From Romanomermis culicivorax (lineage: Eukaryota; Nematoda; Enoplea; Mermithida; Mermithidae): a DNA stretch of 64,000 nucleotides. The notes beneath the pieces were generated by a model. That model ran no database searches. It was not told the origin of the DNA and saw only the letters and a program-made list of their open reading frames with translations. Within the stretch, counting starts at the first letter, position 1. Each line of letters begins with the position of its first letter. The stretch is taken from contig CAWUHX010000035.1 of assembly GCA_963922205.1 (NCBI GenBank), positions 992,001-1,056,000 of the forward strand, in the 5' to 3' direction. The position numbers were made by a program, and so were the translations under genes. This document shows positions 31,780 through 43,400 of this stretch, one piece after another.

Positions 31780-32132
31780 GAAAATCATACATAATGCAAC
31801 GCGTAGTCGACGTATTTCGAAGCTATCCAAGCATAGCTTCGTCAAACGCTCTTCATATGAAAGGATGGACCCAAAACCACATATTCTTTTGGTAAACCTT
31901 CTCTGAACCCTTCCAATAAAATTTATGTGTGAGGCATAGAAGAGATTCTACACGGTCGAACAATATTTCAACAGAGGTCTTGTAAACTGTAAAAGCACGT
32001 ACCAGGTTAAAAGTATCATGGGATGTGAAAGCTCTAATTATCAAGGAACTTAAGCTATGAGCTTTCTTAATAATTGAAATTAAGTGATCTCTAAAACTCA
32101 AGTTTTTGGATATAAGCAGGCCCAAGTCTCTG
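31780..32132 (-). pseudogene. non-LTR retrotransposon (CR1/Jockey-like) RT C-terminal fragment
   Basis: On the minus strand: VRDLGLLISKNLSFRDHL, IIKKAHSLSSLIIRAF and VRAFTVYKTSVEILFDRVESL. This matches the region that follows the RT core in CR1/Jockey-type LINEs (DLGV..S.dLsFs.Hi...KA). It continues with frameshifts toward 31,790. Endonuclease and RT core are absent. The upstream junction is at about 32,132. Confidence 0.7.
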
Positions 32133-32134
32133 AC

Positions 32135-32440
32135 GTATGTGCGGATTTTCCACAGGAATGGCAGACAATCCTAAATTGTTGTGTTGCAGAGTCTTTTTGT
32201 GAATCATCCTGCAGCATTTCTTCATCATCACTGTGATCAGCTAACTGTTCGGCATCTGAATTAATTGCAGAATTCTGTAAAGCACAAGCTTCTACAGCAA
32301 CAACTGCTCCAGCAAATTTATTGTCACCAGGAATTTCGGGTTCGGCTTTAGCAGATGTTTTAACTTCGATTTAATCGTCAAAATTGTTAGAATGTACATT
32401 TGCATGACTGCTGAGATTCTCAGCATTTTTCTCCTTTTGG
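32135..32440 (-). other. unidentified acidic coding-like stretch (minus strand)
   Basis: On the minus strand one frame reads through about 100 codons with a single TAA. It is rich in Ala, Asp, Glu, Asn and Ser (for example AVVAVEACALQN and HSDDEEMLQDDSQKDS). It abuts the LINE fragment. It looks like a real but broken protein segment; no family is recognised. Confidence 0.3.
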
Positions 32441-32723
32441 TAAATGCAGTAAAGGTCTGTTAATTTTTCATTTTTTTCAATTTTCCAATTTTTGATTTTG
32501 CCATAATCTGTGACGCAGAACTAGGAAATAAGGGAGCAGTGCAATCGTTGTTGGAAAAAATAAAGCAATAAATGATTTTCTGAAAAAATAATCACGTCTG
32601 TCAAAAGTTGCATAGAAATTTGACTGCAGGCATCTCTGTGCTCTGCCAAATTTAAGTATTGTGGAATAGATCTGAATTACCATCCTTACGCCGCAGGCGC
32701 TGGAAGGATTTTCGGATTTGGAT

Positions 32724-33171
32724 CATACATGTAGCGAGACCCCGAGATCTGGGGTAGTCAGGCGACTTTTTTGAGGCTGGAGTCACTGATCCCCAAAATT
32801 TTATGGAGAGGGTCCCTAAAGGAAAAAAATTGATTTTTTAACCAAAAAAGTTCCAAAAACCGTTCATAAAATATTATTTTTTTTTTCTAAAAAACGTAGA
32901 AGTGTATTCATGGCGGAAGCGCCTAGAAAATTGACGTTTTTGACTATTTTTTGTTCAAAATTTGACATTTCAATAAAAAAATTTTTATTTTTTAGTATTT
33001 TTCCGACTGAAAGTATGGCGGTCCCTATGACTAACCATATGGCTAGCCATAGGAATGGAAAATCCTGGGGTAAGAATCACCCAATAGTTAGCCATATGGT
33101 CGACGATTTCTGGGGGGGGGGGGTCCTATGTCACTCCCCCTCAATTATATACATATAATCATACATGTATG
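32724..33171. mobile_element. CATACATGTAA-family MITE, copy 3
   Basis: 448 bp. Begins CATACATGTAGCGAGAC and ends with CATACATGTATG, preceded by a short TATA-rich expansion. Flanks ATTTGGAT (32716-32723) and ATTTTGAT (33172-33179) match at 7 of 8 positions. More diverged than copies 1 and 2. Confidence 0.85.
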
Positions 33172-33179
33172 ATTTTGAT

Positions 33180-34860
33180 ACTCTAGAACGCTAGAAAATG
33201 AATCTTTTTAACACGTTGTTCCATGACTTAAAGTTTAATATTTCAGCTTAGAATGATGTTCAGAATGTTTTCAATCAGCCAACCAGCTAAAAAATCAGCT
33301 TGAAGTCAAGGATGTTTAAAATTTTTGACCAAACCAAAAAAATATAAAAATAATGATGAAAAAATGTCATTGAAAGCATGTATAACTAAAATTCTAGAAT
33401 TAGAAAGGCAACAAAGAATTTGAATGCTTCAACCGGCTAAAACTTCTTCATCTATCCCCTATACTATAATTTTTTAATCGTTTGGTGTATGCAAAAAGTT
33501 CATGTTCACAAGATTGAAAAATTTTTCAAGACAGTCGAAAAAGTTTCTAAAAAAAATCGGAAAAATCTTTATTTTCGTCAAAAGCTCAGACGCAGTAGCA
33601 AAGTCCATCGATCAAACAAACGAGTGAGACATTCTTAGGTAGACAAGTAGTAAATATCAACTAGTAACTGATGTAGAGACACTAACGACCGCGCATGAGC
33701 TAGATTAGCAAGTAATTATCATCATAATTCATAATCATCATACATGCATATGGTGGGTTTGAGGTGTCAGGACCTCCAGCAGATTCTGATTGACCCTCAG
33801 CAGATTCTTGCTAGCATCCAGCTACTCATTCCCTTAAAAGTGGTTTTACCCCCGAGAGCAACTCGTTGGAGCTCTTACAGTTATGGCGTCGACCAAATTT
33901 CGGACTGTAGGATAAAATTTTTGTTGCCAAGTTGGGCAACTGTGCAACTTACAGCCCGATAACTTTTTTGATTAGATTATATACTTTCCTGTTAGGGAAT
34001 ACATTTTTATTCATTTAAAAATAAAAAATACAGCAAATTTATTGACACCAGATTTCAACTGATTTATAATTCCTTGTGTTTTTCTGATTCGAGAATAAAA
34101 AATTTCGCCTGAGCCTACGCTTATAGCTTTTGAACATCAACATTGTAGACGAGTGTTTGATTTGATTTTTTTACTTATTTGATGGAAATCAAAAATTTTT
34201 CGTTAAATCTTTTTGCGGGCTTTAAACGTCGTCAGCATAATAAATGACATGTTCTCGCTGGTTGAAAAAAATTTACAACATGATTTTTACATTTTTCCCA
34301 ACAAAAAAATGATTGAATTCACTGAACAATTAGACCATTTGTCCACAAAATAAATGTTGAAAAGATTAATTTTCCAGCGTTCTAAAATATCAAAATCCAA
34401 AAAAGATATTCGAATCTGAGTTAGAATGACTGCTGCTGAATTTTTTCCAATCTGTTTTTTATGCTTTGAATCATTTGAAACAATATCATCCGATTATAGT
34501 CACATGATCTAGAACTTAAAAAATTGAAGTTGTCTCAATTTGGGTGAACTACAGGCTGCAGTATTAGGATGTTCAAACCAGCAGAGGAAAGCATGGTTAT
34601 AAGATCTGCCGACATTTTTGAGCGAAAAAGCTGTCGAATTTTTTTTTTTTTGTAGCATTTGGAAAAGCGTATGGAGTCATATCTGGAAAAAATATGCTTT
34701 ACTGGATGAAGTTCGGTATCAGATGAGATGAGCTGATTCAGTATCAGATCAAGAACTGAATCAAGTGCTGATTTCTTGAATAATGAACGTCGATACTCTG
34801 GAATTTCCACAGCGATGGAAAGGATTCCGAAATCAACCAGACTTTTGAGCTGGCTGGCAA
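33180..34860. other. no gene recognised
   Basis: AT-rich DNA. A minus-strand open frame at 34,535-34,879 (114 codons) and a plus-strand one at 33,744-33,962 show no recognisable motifs. The former runs into the hAT element that begins at 34,862. Nothing else is supported. Confidence 0.4.
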
Positions 34861-35236
34861 TTAGAGCTTCACACGACAAAAATTTCGTATCCGAGTACCC
34901 GTTTATTCATTATCCGGGTACCCGAATTACCCGGGTTTACCCGGGTACATGTTAAAATGAGTTGTAATGTTAATGTACATATATAATATTAGACAGATAC
35001 ACTGTGAAAATAGAATGATGCATTACACACACTCTGTAGTCCCTACTACATAATATTTTTCAACACTTGTGTTGAAACACTGGTTGTGTTGTTGTATACA
35101 ATAGGCAGCATAGGTAGGCATATTGCAAATATAATGCTAGAGATGATGATTGATACACATCTTCAACGCACCGACGCTGCATCACATCACGATAGCTCAA
35201 TATTGTTGATGAGAGAAAGCAAAATTTGCATACCTC

Positions 35237-36956
35237 CAGGGTTTTTTTTGACCTACGAGTCACAAGCCAAGTGGCTTGTTGACCCTAAATTTTGCAAGCC
35301 ATTCCAAATTTTCGCAAGCCAATTTTATAATATCAGTATACGTGAATAAATTCCAATGCTAGGTTATTTTTTAAAGAAATGTATATATTGAGCATCACGG
35401 CAATCGATCAAAAAAGAGATGTCATTCAACATTTATTCAATAACATTTTAGAGCCATTAATTCATTAAAATTCAGGAAACATTTGAAATTTTTGAGTTTG
35501 ATCGAAGTCTAATCTACAAGCATTGTGGAAAAAATTTTCCATCAAACTATCCAAGAACATAATGACTTTGAATTACATGAGAAATCAATGGTTAAGTTGT
35601 CTATGATGACAAGTGAGAGCCCAAAAAAACTATTAATCTTTCCTGCCTGAAACTGTTGTGCAGGTCTTTCCTTAGAGGCGTAAGAAAAGATGGAGGCTTC
35701 TGGTCTGAACTGACCTGTTAGAACTACTCCCATGGCTAAGCCTCGGTGATAGTGCAACAGTCCGGTTCCCCAGACCTACAACAACAAAGATAAACTTCAC
35801 TTTAAATGCCGGGCCTCACCAGAGAGCTCCACAGTCTCCTAGATGAGACAAGGAATCCCCTCAGGGATAAACTTTCTTGGATAAAACCTCGAGTGGATTT
35901 TCCAATGCTTGCGGACTGCAAGCTGACACCTGGGCCTTTGGCCCTCCCCCTTCATCGATTGATAATATCTAAATAATAAACAAATATATGAATCAATAAT
36001 TCCGACGAAATGTTATAAGAATGTGGATAAACCACAGTTGAATAATATGCAAATAAAGATGGAAGTGCTGGGAAATATTTTATGGACGCCAGCAAAAATA
36101 CAAAAAATATTATATAAAGTTGACAATGAATAATCACTATCGCTTTGGTCTTTCTGTGGCGCTCCACTTCTATGCAAAAATGTCTGCGCCACTGGTCGTC
36201 CATTTGTTCGATTTGCATGACGATTTCCCCATGCGACTTGCCATCAACAGGGTGCCCAACAAAACGCCGGAAAATATTTTTGCATATTGACATTCTGCGA
36301 TACTGGAAAATCAATTTTCCAACCACTTGTTTGAAAAATTAGTTTCGAATTTTCTGTTCAAAGGTCGTAATTTCTGGAATTTCATGTTTGAAAAATTTTA
36401 AAACCATTAATTTATTCACACACTCTAATGAACTTGGCCAAAAAGATATGAGCAAGAAGAGTAGAAGTTTCTGAAAACTACTTCCATGAAGCTTTTGGAT
36501 TGATTTTACGTTGAGAAAGGAATAATCACTTCAAAAAGTTTACAGACTTGACGTATTAATCTTTCTTAAAAGATGTGTCAAGGGAAAAATGTGAATCTTC
36601 ATTAAATATCAAGATCAAATATTGAAGATTACCGATTAAAACATGAGAGAACGTTTAAGATGATTAAAACTATTAAAGATTAAATGATAAATAAAGGTAG
36701 ACATGTTAGAAACAGCGCCTGAGCTAGGAAATAAATAATAATGCTTATTTAAGTTATAACCGGCGTGAAGCGCCGGAAAATTTTTAGATTATGACCTTCT
36801 AAAATGCACCAAAATGCATCTTTTCTGTATCCGATATGATCAAACACATGACTCAAAAAATTCTGACAAGCCATTTTTGCTTGTTGGACTAAAATTCTAC
36901 AAGCCATTTTGTCAGTTCAACAAGCCATGGCTTGTAAAAGGCTAAAAAAACTATGC
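35237..36956. mobile_element. hAT-like element E3, CAAGCCA dyad family (nested)
   Basis: Left end CAGGGTTTTTTTTGACC; right end, complemented, CATAGTTTTTTTAGCC. Flanks CATACCTC and CATACACC (imperfect duplication). Subterminal dyads CAAGCCAAGTGGCTTG on the left and CAAGCCATGGCTTG on the right. It contains a partial R2 copy (35,440-35,640), a SINE/LINE-tail-like repeat (35,652-35,985) and the GGCGTGAAGCGCCGG dyad near 36,760-36,776. Confidence 0.6.
35652..35985 (+). repeat. interspersed repeat R5 (SINE or LINE tail), copy 1
   Basis: About 330 bp, nearly matching 54,312-54,650. It includes GGCTTCTGGTCTGAACTGAC, CTCACCAGAGAGCTCC and CCTGGGCCTTTGGCCCTCC, and ends in a TAAATAATAAACAAATA tail. A GGTTCCCCAGACC stretch recalls a B-box, but a full tRNA head is not convincing. 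Confidence 0.7.
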
Positions 36957-37128
36957 ATACACCTCTACTCTCAAGTCTACATATTATACGATACCCGGGT
37001 AATTCGGGTACCCGGTGTGAAGCTCTACTGGTAATCAAACTTTTGAGCTGGCTGAATCTACGTTTTTCTATTTATGGATGATGTGTGCCCATTAGTTTAA
37101 TCCCGTTTCTGTGAAGCCCTCCTTCCTT

Positions 37129-37412
37129 CCAAATATGTAACGGAACAACGAGGTATGGGGGGGTTTTCAAGAGTGAGGTAGATTTTTTATGGGTTTGGTC
37201 ATAGTCTATTGATTGCCAAAATATGTTTGGGGTTCATTGAAGGAAAAATTCCGCATTTTATGTTTGTATCGAACAAACCGACATTTTCGACCATTGTTTG
37301 TTCAAAAACATTATTTCTTCATTTGTTATGTGCAGCTTCCTTCCTCATTTAAGCTTTCTAATTCTGAATCGATTATCATCATCGATGGAGCTTTGTTTGT
37401 CTGGGTAAGGTA
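37129..37412. mobile_element. eroded CATACATGTAA-family MITE just upstream of cytohesin
   Basis: ATATGTAACGGAACAACGAG, a G-run, GATTGCCAAAATATG, TCATTGAAGGAAAAATTCCG and CGACCATTGTTTGTTCAAAA line up in order with MITE copies 1 and 2. The right third is missing. It ends about 40 bp before the cytohesin ATG, so it occupies the promoter-proximal or 5'-UTR region. Confidence 0.7.
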
Positions 37413-37454
37413 ACGACTAATCGAAATTTGTAACTGCCAAATTATATTCTCACC

Positions 37455-40400
37455 ATGGATTCCTTTACTGTTGCCGGTAAAGTTGCATATGATTATTCAA
37501 TATTCATGTCTTATCTGCGAAATATGTCTATCTTTAGATCTCACTGAGGAAGAAAAAAGCAAACTATCTATGATACGGAAACGGAAGGCCGAATTGTTGG
37601 AAGAAATTGAGGTTTCTTCTTATGCATCATTTTCTCCGACGTAATATATAATTTTACTAAATTTGCAGCAAATAAAAATTGAATTATTTCAAGTGAACGC
37701 CGAAATCGAATCATTAGATTCACTGGACGATGAGTAAATTTGATGAGAAACGTGTATCGTATGCCATGAAAATGTACTTCCTATAGGAAAAATAATCCCA
37801 AATCGAAGCAAATTTCGATTGGCCGCAAGAAGTTTAATATGGACCACAAAAAAGTATTGTAATACTGTGATCTAAAATTGTGTATATCTGACCAGGTTTT
37901 TTCCGCACCGACCGTTTCGCACCTTGCGAAAAACTCCTAAAATTTCCGCTCCTACCTCAAAAAAATCCGCATCTGAGCAGAGTTTTTTGCATAATGCAAG
38001 AAATTCAGCGAAAATTGTTTATTTGTTTTTGCATATTAAACATACAAGACATCAAATTTTGAATCTGAAGACGAGTTTTGAAGCACCCAATAATGGACTA
38101 ATATTGGAGACTTTCGACTCTTCGCATTGAAATTGATAGATCTTATTCCGAATTCTCATGAAGTTCTTGAATAAAATATCAAATTTCGATCATACGAAGC
38201 GATATAGGGGGGTATTCCTACCTGTGGTCCTAAAAAGGGATCAATAAGGATTGTATATGTACTGAGCTCCGACGTCTGGGGGTTCAAGCGGCTTTGCCCA
38301 AAATTATTGGGGGATCCTTGAGGAAAGAAAGTTTCGTTTTTTTCACCAAAAAAGTCCGCAAAATCGATCAAAAAGAAATTGTTGTCTAAAAATTCGTAAA
38401 AAGTGTATTTATCTCGCGCGAAGGGGTATGAAGGAGTATTACCCCTTCCTAAAAATGGATCACTAGATGCCAAATTTTGTGAAAAAAATGACGTATTCGG
38501 TGGACATTTAGCTACTCTACCTCCGCAAATTTTCAACTTTACCCCTATCTGTTAATCTGGGCTTGGGTGGGAACCTCAGTACCATACAGCCAAGAAGTTT
38601 AGTTGATTGATGCATTAGTTCTCTGGTTAGCTGCTTAATTGATATGTATTGGCGTTGCAGTTGTCTCCATTCACCTTCTGGCGCCATAAATATAGTTGAG
38701 CGGCTTTTTTATTTTTTGTTTGATTGTTTATCATTGGTTCATTGAGACCGTCAATTGGTTATTAAGCTATCTAATTCGTTTTTATTTATTGATTCACTGT
38801 TTAGTTGACTGATGCGGTCTCCAGGAAATTTGTTTAATCCGATGCTGAGCACCAGTGCATTTGATACCGATATTGATCGATCTCGAATTGTATCCAGTTG
38901 CATATATTGCTCAGATATACGGATCTCTTTCCTTAAAATCCAACTTTGTAGTAGCGACATTCGGTTTTTGGATTATTTGAACACTTATAGTTCAATAAAA
39001 AATCTAAAATAGTCACGTATAAGTTAGGAGCGTCTATCTTGAACGTATTTTATACGTTCCTAACACGTCAATTTCGTCTGAAAAACCGCATTATCTATGA
39101 TTTAGATGTGACTAGTAAAACGGATGACTGAAAATCCGGACTCTGATGCAGGCTTATGTATGTTTTTCAGCCATAGCAGGGCAAAACTCCTACAAGCCAA
39201 ACCGGTAAATTGAACAATTTTCATGTTGAAAGTACTCAATAATATGAATTGCCCGTATCAATATTTTATTCAATAACAGTAATTTTTTGTTCAATAAGAA
39301 CGATGATGTGTGGTAGCCAGGTTCATGTTAAGGTATGAATTTAAGCCTGGCTCGGCCCGAAATACGGGCTTCAGGCCGGGTTCGAGCTGTCTGAAAAATT
39401 TTCGGGCCGGGCCGACCTAGTTTTGAAAAGCCTAATAATTAAATTATATGGATATGCAATCAGTTGATACGTGTTCAAATAATTTCTGCTCAAAATCTTA
39501 TTTCCAACCAGTGTTTTTCGGTTACAGGTTTCAATTTACATGTACAAAGATTGGCCAAGTAATCATGGTGCAAAGTAAAAATTTTTATGCAAAAATACGA
39601 TATTTCGTTTATTTTTGCACAAACCTTCTTCCCGGAGATTGTGTCCGAATTTGGCATCCATCCTAACTTGGCGTCCGTTCTAATTTGGCGTATTAGTCCT
39701 ATGTTGGCGTCCATTTTATGTCCTAACTTGACGTCCATGCTAACTTGGCATCCGTCTCAACTTGGCGCAGGCTTTTTTTTAGTCATTTTAGGAGCCTGGG
39801 CCCCTAAAAGTTCGGAAATGGCTCCTAAAATTTTAGGTCTAGGAGCCATCTTGGCTCCTAAAATTTTGACATATTCATTTATATTATAGTGAATTTTAGC
39901 TGTTTTCATTCAATTTTAGATTTGAAGTAAGTGTTTTACAGGCTCTAAAATCATAAAACTTCGAAAATTTTCCGGCGCTTCGCGTCGGATCTTATTATAT
40001 AATTTTTTAAATTAGTCTATTCACTGTTTCTCTACAAATCAAACTTTCTGGACAAAAATTCTCGACGAAGGGAAAAACATGGGGGTTCGACATGGAAAAG
40101 ATGAATTTTGGTGCAGAAGAATTCTGGTGATCAAAATCTCAATTTTTCCATTTTTGTTACTATTATTTTAAATATGGAGCCGAGTTTGAATTCATGATTA
40201 TTATGGAATGGAGGTGATTTTCATAAATTTCAAGTTTAATTTGAGCTTGTCAAACTTATGAAAGTATGAACATATTTTTTAGTTTGTAAAATGATATAAT
40301 ACATGTTTTCAAACCTTGTATGTTTATCGAATAATTTATCCTTAAATTGATTTTCCAGCATTTAGAGTGTCAAAATCTGAAAAAAATCATTGCCTAGCGC

Positions 40401-43400
40401 CGGAAAGATATAGGAAACAACAGAACAATGAGAACAGAAGCTGCAATTTCAAAACCCTATACTTTTGAGTCGGAAGGAAATGAACTCAAGTGCAATCTTG
40501 GATGAAGACTTGTGCAAAATTAAACAAAATATCGCGTTTTTTGCATAAAAAATTTTCTTTGCACAAAGATTTCTCGGCCGATGTTTGTACGTGTGGAAAT
40601 ATGCCTGTAACTGAAAATGCTGGGTGGAAATTAAATTTTGAACAGTGATTTTTTAAAACTCGTATCAACTGATTGAATATCTACATAATTTAATTAGTAC
40701 GTTCTACAGTGTGTTACAAGCACGCTTTTCAATATTCTTCAATTAAAAATTTTTGACTCCCAAAATTTTAATTTGGCCCCTAAAAATTTAGGCCTAGGAG
40801 CCATTTGGCTCCTGGTTTTCAAACCAAAAAAAAACCTGACTTGGCGTATGATATGCTTTGGATCAAAATTAACCCAAATTCACTTTTTATTGATTATTGA
40901 GAAATATGCATTTGCGAGCAATACACATATATCATTACAGTTGTGGGAGTAACTCAATATGCGTAAATTTACTCAATTTTTCTATGTGTAGAAATAGTTT
41001 TCCAATGAAGAAAGCGCATAGTTTTACAAAGAAACATTGCATTTTTGCATGCAAATTCCTACGTTCCCAGAATTTCGAAAACTGAATAAATTATCTACGT
41101 TTTTAAAATCTAACAGACTTCCCTTAAGAACGTCCATTTGAATTTGAGTCTTTAAATATAGTTAATCCATTGCACTGTTCTCTAAAATATGGGTGATTTT
41201 ATAGAAACTAACTTTATGTTGTCCTTACATGGTCAAATATCGCTAGTAGTGTGTGAAAGCAGGGTCACTGACCATTCCTATTTGTATAAGAAAAAGCCAG
41301 CAAAGCGACTAGCCGATGGCGTAGAAGTAAAATATTTTGAATGTACGATTTGCCCTAATTTGGGAAATCCAGTTGATCGTGTTATGGTTCGTGGGAGAGG
41401 GTGACTTCGAATCCTGACAATGGACACAATCAAGCTTGTCAATCTCTCAACCGAGCTGCCGTGGGAGGCAAACGTCTGAATCGTGAAATGATTAGAAGTT
41501 CAGAAAAAAGAACAAAGTCAAAGCTTATTTATTGTGAAGGATTGGCCGAAATTCCTCACCATTTTCGGGATCTCGAAATGCAAAATCGAGTTGAGCACGC
41601 ACTGCCAACATACGCGTCAATAAAATCAGTATTATACCGGTGAACTTTACATTGGACAAAAAATTACTAGATTTACCTCAAACGCGCTCATTCCTCTGCA
41701 TCTCGATTCTGATCAGAGCATCATTGAAGCTCCATTTTTCCAAAAAGTTAGCCCATAAATGAAAATACTCTCTCCTGGAAAAGAACCTATTATTTTGATC
41801 TACTTAGCCTTCCTGTACGGCTAAGATTGCTGTGGGTCAATCATACATGTACCGGGACTCTGAGGTCTGGGAGGAGGTAGAGCGACTTTTTTTGAGGCCG
41901 GCGTCGCTGATTCCCCAAAATTTTGGGGGAGGAGTCTCTGAAAGAAAAAAATCGATGTTTTCACCAAGAAAGTCCGAAATATGATTCATGAAATGGTAAT
42001 TTTTGTCTAAAAAGTCTTAAGAAATATATTTTTGGCGCGAAGCGCCGATCATTTTTTGTTCAAAAATCGACTTTTTTCATTATTTTCCGACCAAAAGTAC
42101 GGCGGTCCCTATGACTGCCATATGGATAGCCATAGGATTGGAAAATCTTGGGGTTCGCCCAATGGCTAGCCATATAGCCGAAGATTTCTGGTGGGGATCC
42201 TATAGCACTCCCATGTGGTCAATCATCCGACCATTTCGATTCTCTCATAGTTTCCATTCACATTTTCGTTTTACTTCTTTCTTTCTTTACCTCATTTCTC
42301 ATAATGTATTTTTTATTTCGTCCGTTTGTTTACTATAGTTTACATAACTGAAAGGAATGCGGCAAATAAGTTGCTGGGTTAATCATGGTTGATTTTTTGA
42401 CTCCTGTCTTGCTACTTTATTCCCAGGTTATTCCTACCGTAGTTCGTTCGTGAGGACTGCAGCCCCACTTAATTCCCCAGCATGATAGCTTAGTTTTTCC
42501 TATTCATCTTATCTTTATCTTTTTTTATTTTTCTTTGTATTCTTTCTCTCTTTGATTTTTTTGTCTGTGCTTCCGTTTCTTCTTTCTTTCTCTTTATTTT
42601 TCCTTACATTGTTTTTATTACTCCCTGTTATTCAATTTGCATTTGATTAATTAGTGTAATAAAATGTTGATGTATTAAATTGAATTAATCCAGTCAGTAT
42701 ACAAATTATAGATAGGAATACCTAAATAAAGAGTCTCAGAGTAGAAGAAAAAAGATAAAATGTAATGAAGTTAAAGACAAAAACACGATAAATTCGAAGG
42801 TCAAAAAGATGAAAAAATGGAAGAATCAATTTTACTTTGATTTCATAATGCATTGGACGCCAAGTTGTGAAGGGACGCCAAGTTAGGATTTTTTCTTTCA
42901 ACACTGGACGCCAAGGTAGGACGAACGCCAAGTTGGGACAGACGCCAAAGTGGGATAGGACGTTCCCTGATAGCACTTGAGTTCATAGGGTTTTGAAAAT
43001 GCAGCTTCTGTTCTTATTCATCTGTTGTTTCCAGTATCTTTCCAGCGCTACGCAACGAAAATTTTTTTACATTCAGACACTCTAAAATGCTGGAAAATCA
43101 ACAATCATAAGGCTCGAAAACATGTATATATCATTTTACAAATAGAAAAATGTGTTTGTACGTTGATAAGATTGAAAAAATTCAAATTAAATTTGAAATT
43201 TATGAAAATCACCATTATTATGATTGCAAATTCAAATCCGGTCGTATTTAAAATTATAATTACAAAAAAGTTCGAAAAATTGTGATTTTGACCTCTTAAA
43301 TGCACCAAAATTCATCTTTTGTTTGTCGAACCGTCAGATTTTTTCCTTTTTTCGAAAAGATTTTTCCCTAAAAAGTTTGATTTGTAGAAAAACCGTGAAT

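Larger units (their letters stand above)
34862..37027. mobile_element. hAT-type element with TAGAGCTTCACAC ends, enlarged by nested insertions
   Basis: Left end TAGAGCTTCACAC and right end GTGTGAAGCTCTA. Flanks CTGGCAAT (34854-34861) and CTGGTAAT (37028-37035) match at 7 of 8. Both subterminal parts carry ACCCGGGTAATTCGGGTA-like words in opposite orientation. The original element would be about 450 bp; element E3 and its own contents fill the middle. The flanks also share ACTTTTGAGCTGGCTG on both sides, a longer direct repeat than the insertion itself explains. Confidence 0.75.

Noticed and set aside
35652..35985. tRNA-derived SINE head
   Set aside because: A GGTTCCCCAGACC box-B-like word is present, but no box A at proper distance and no cloverleaf could be drawn. 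Left as an interspersed repeat.
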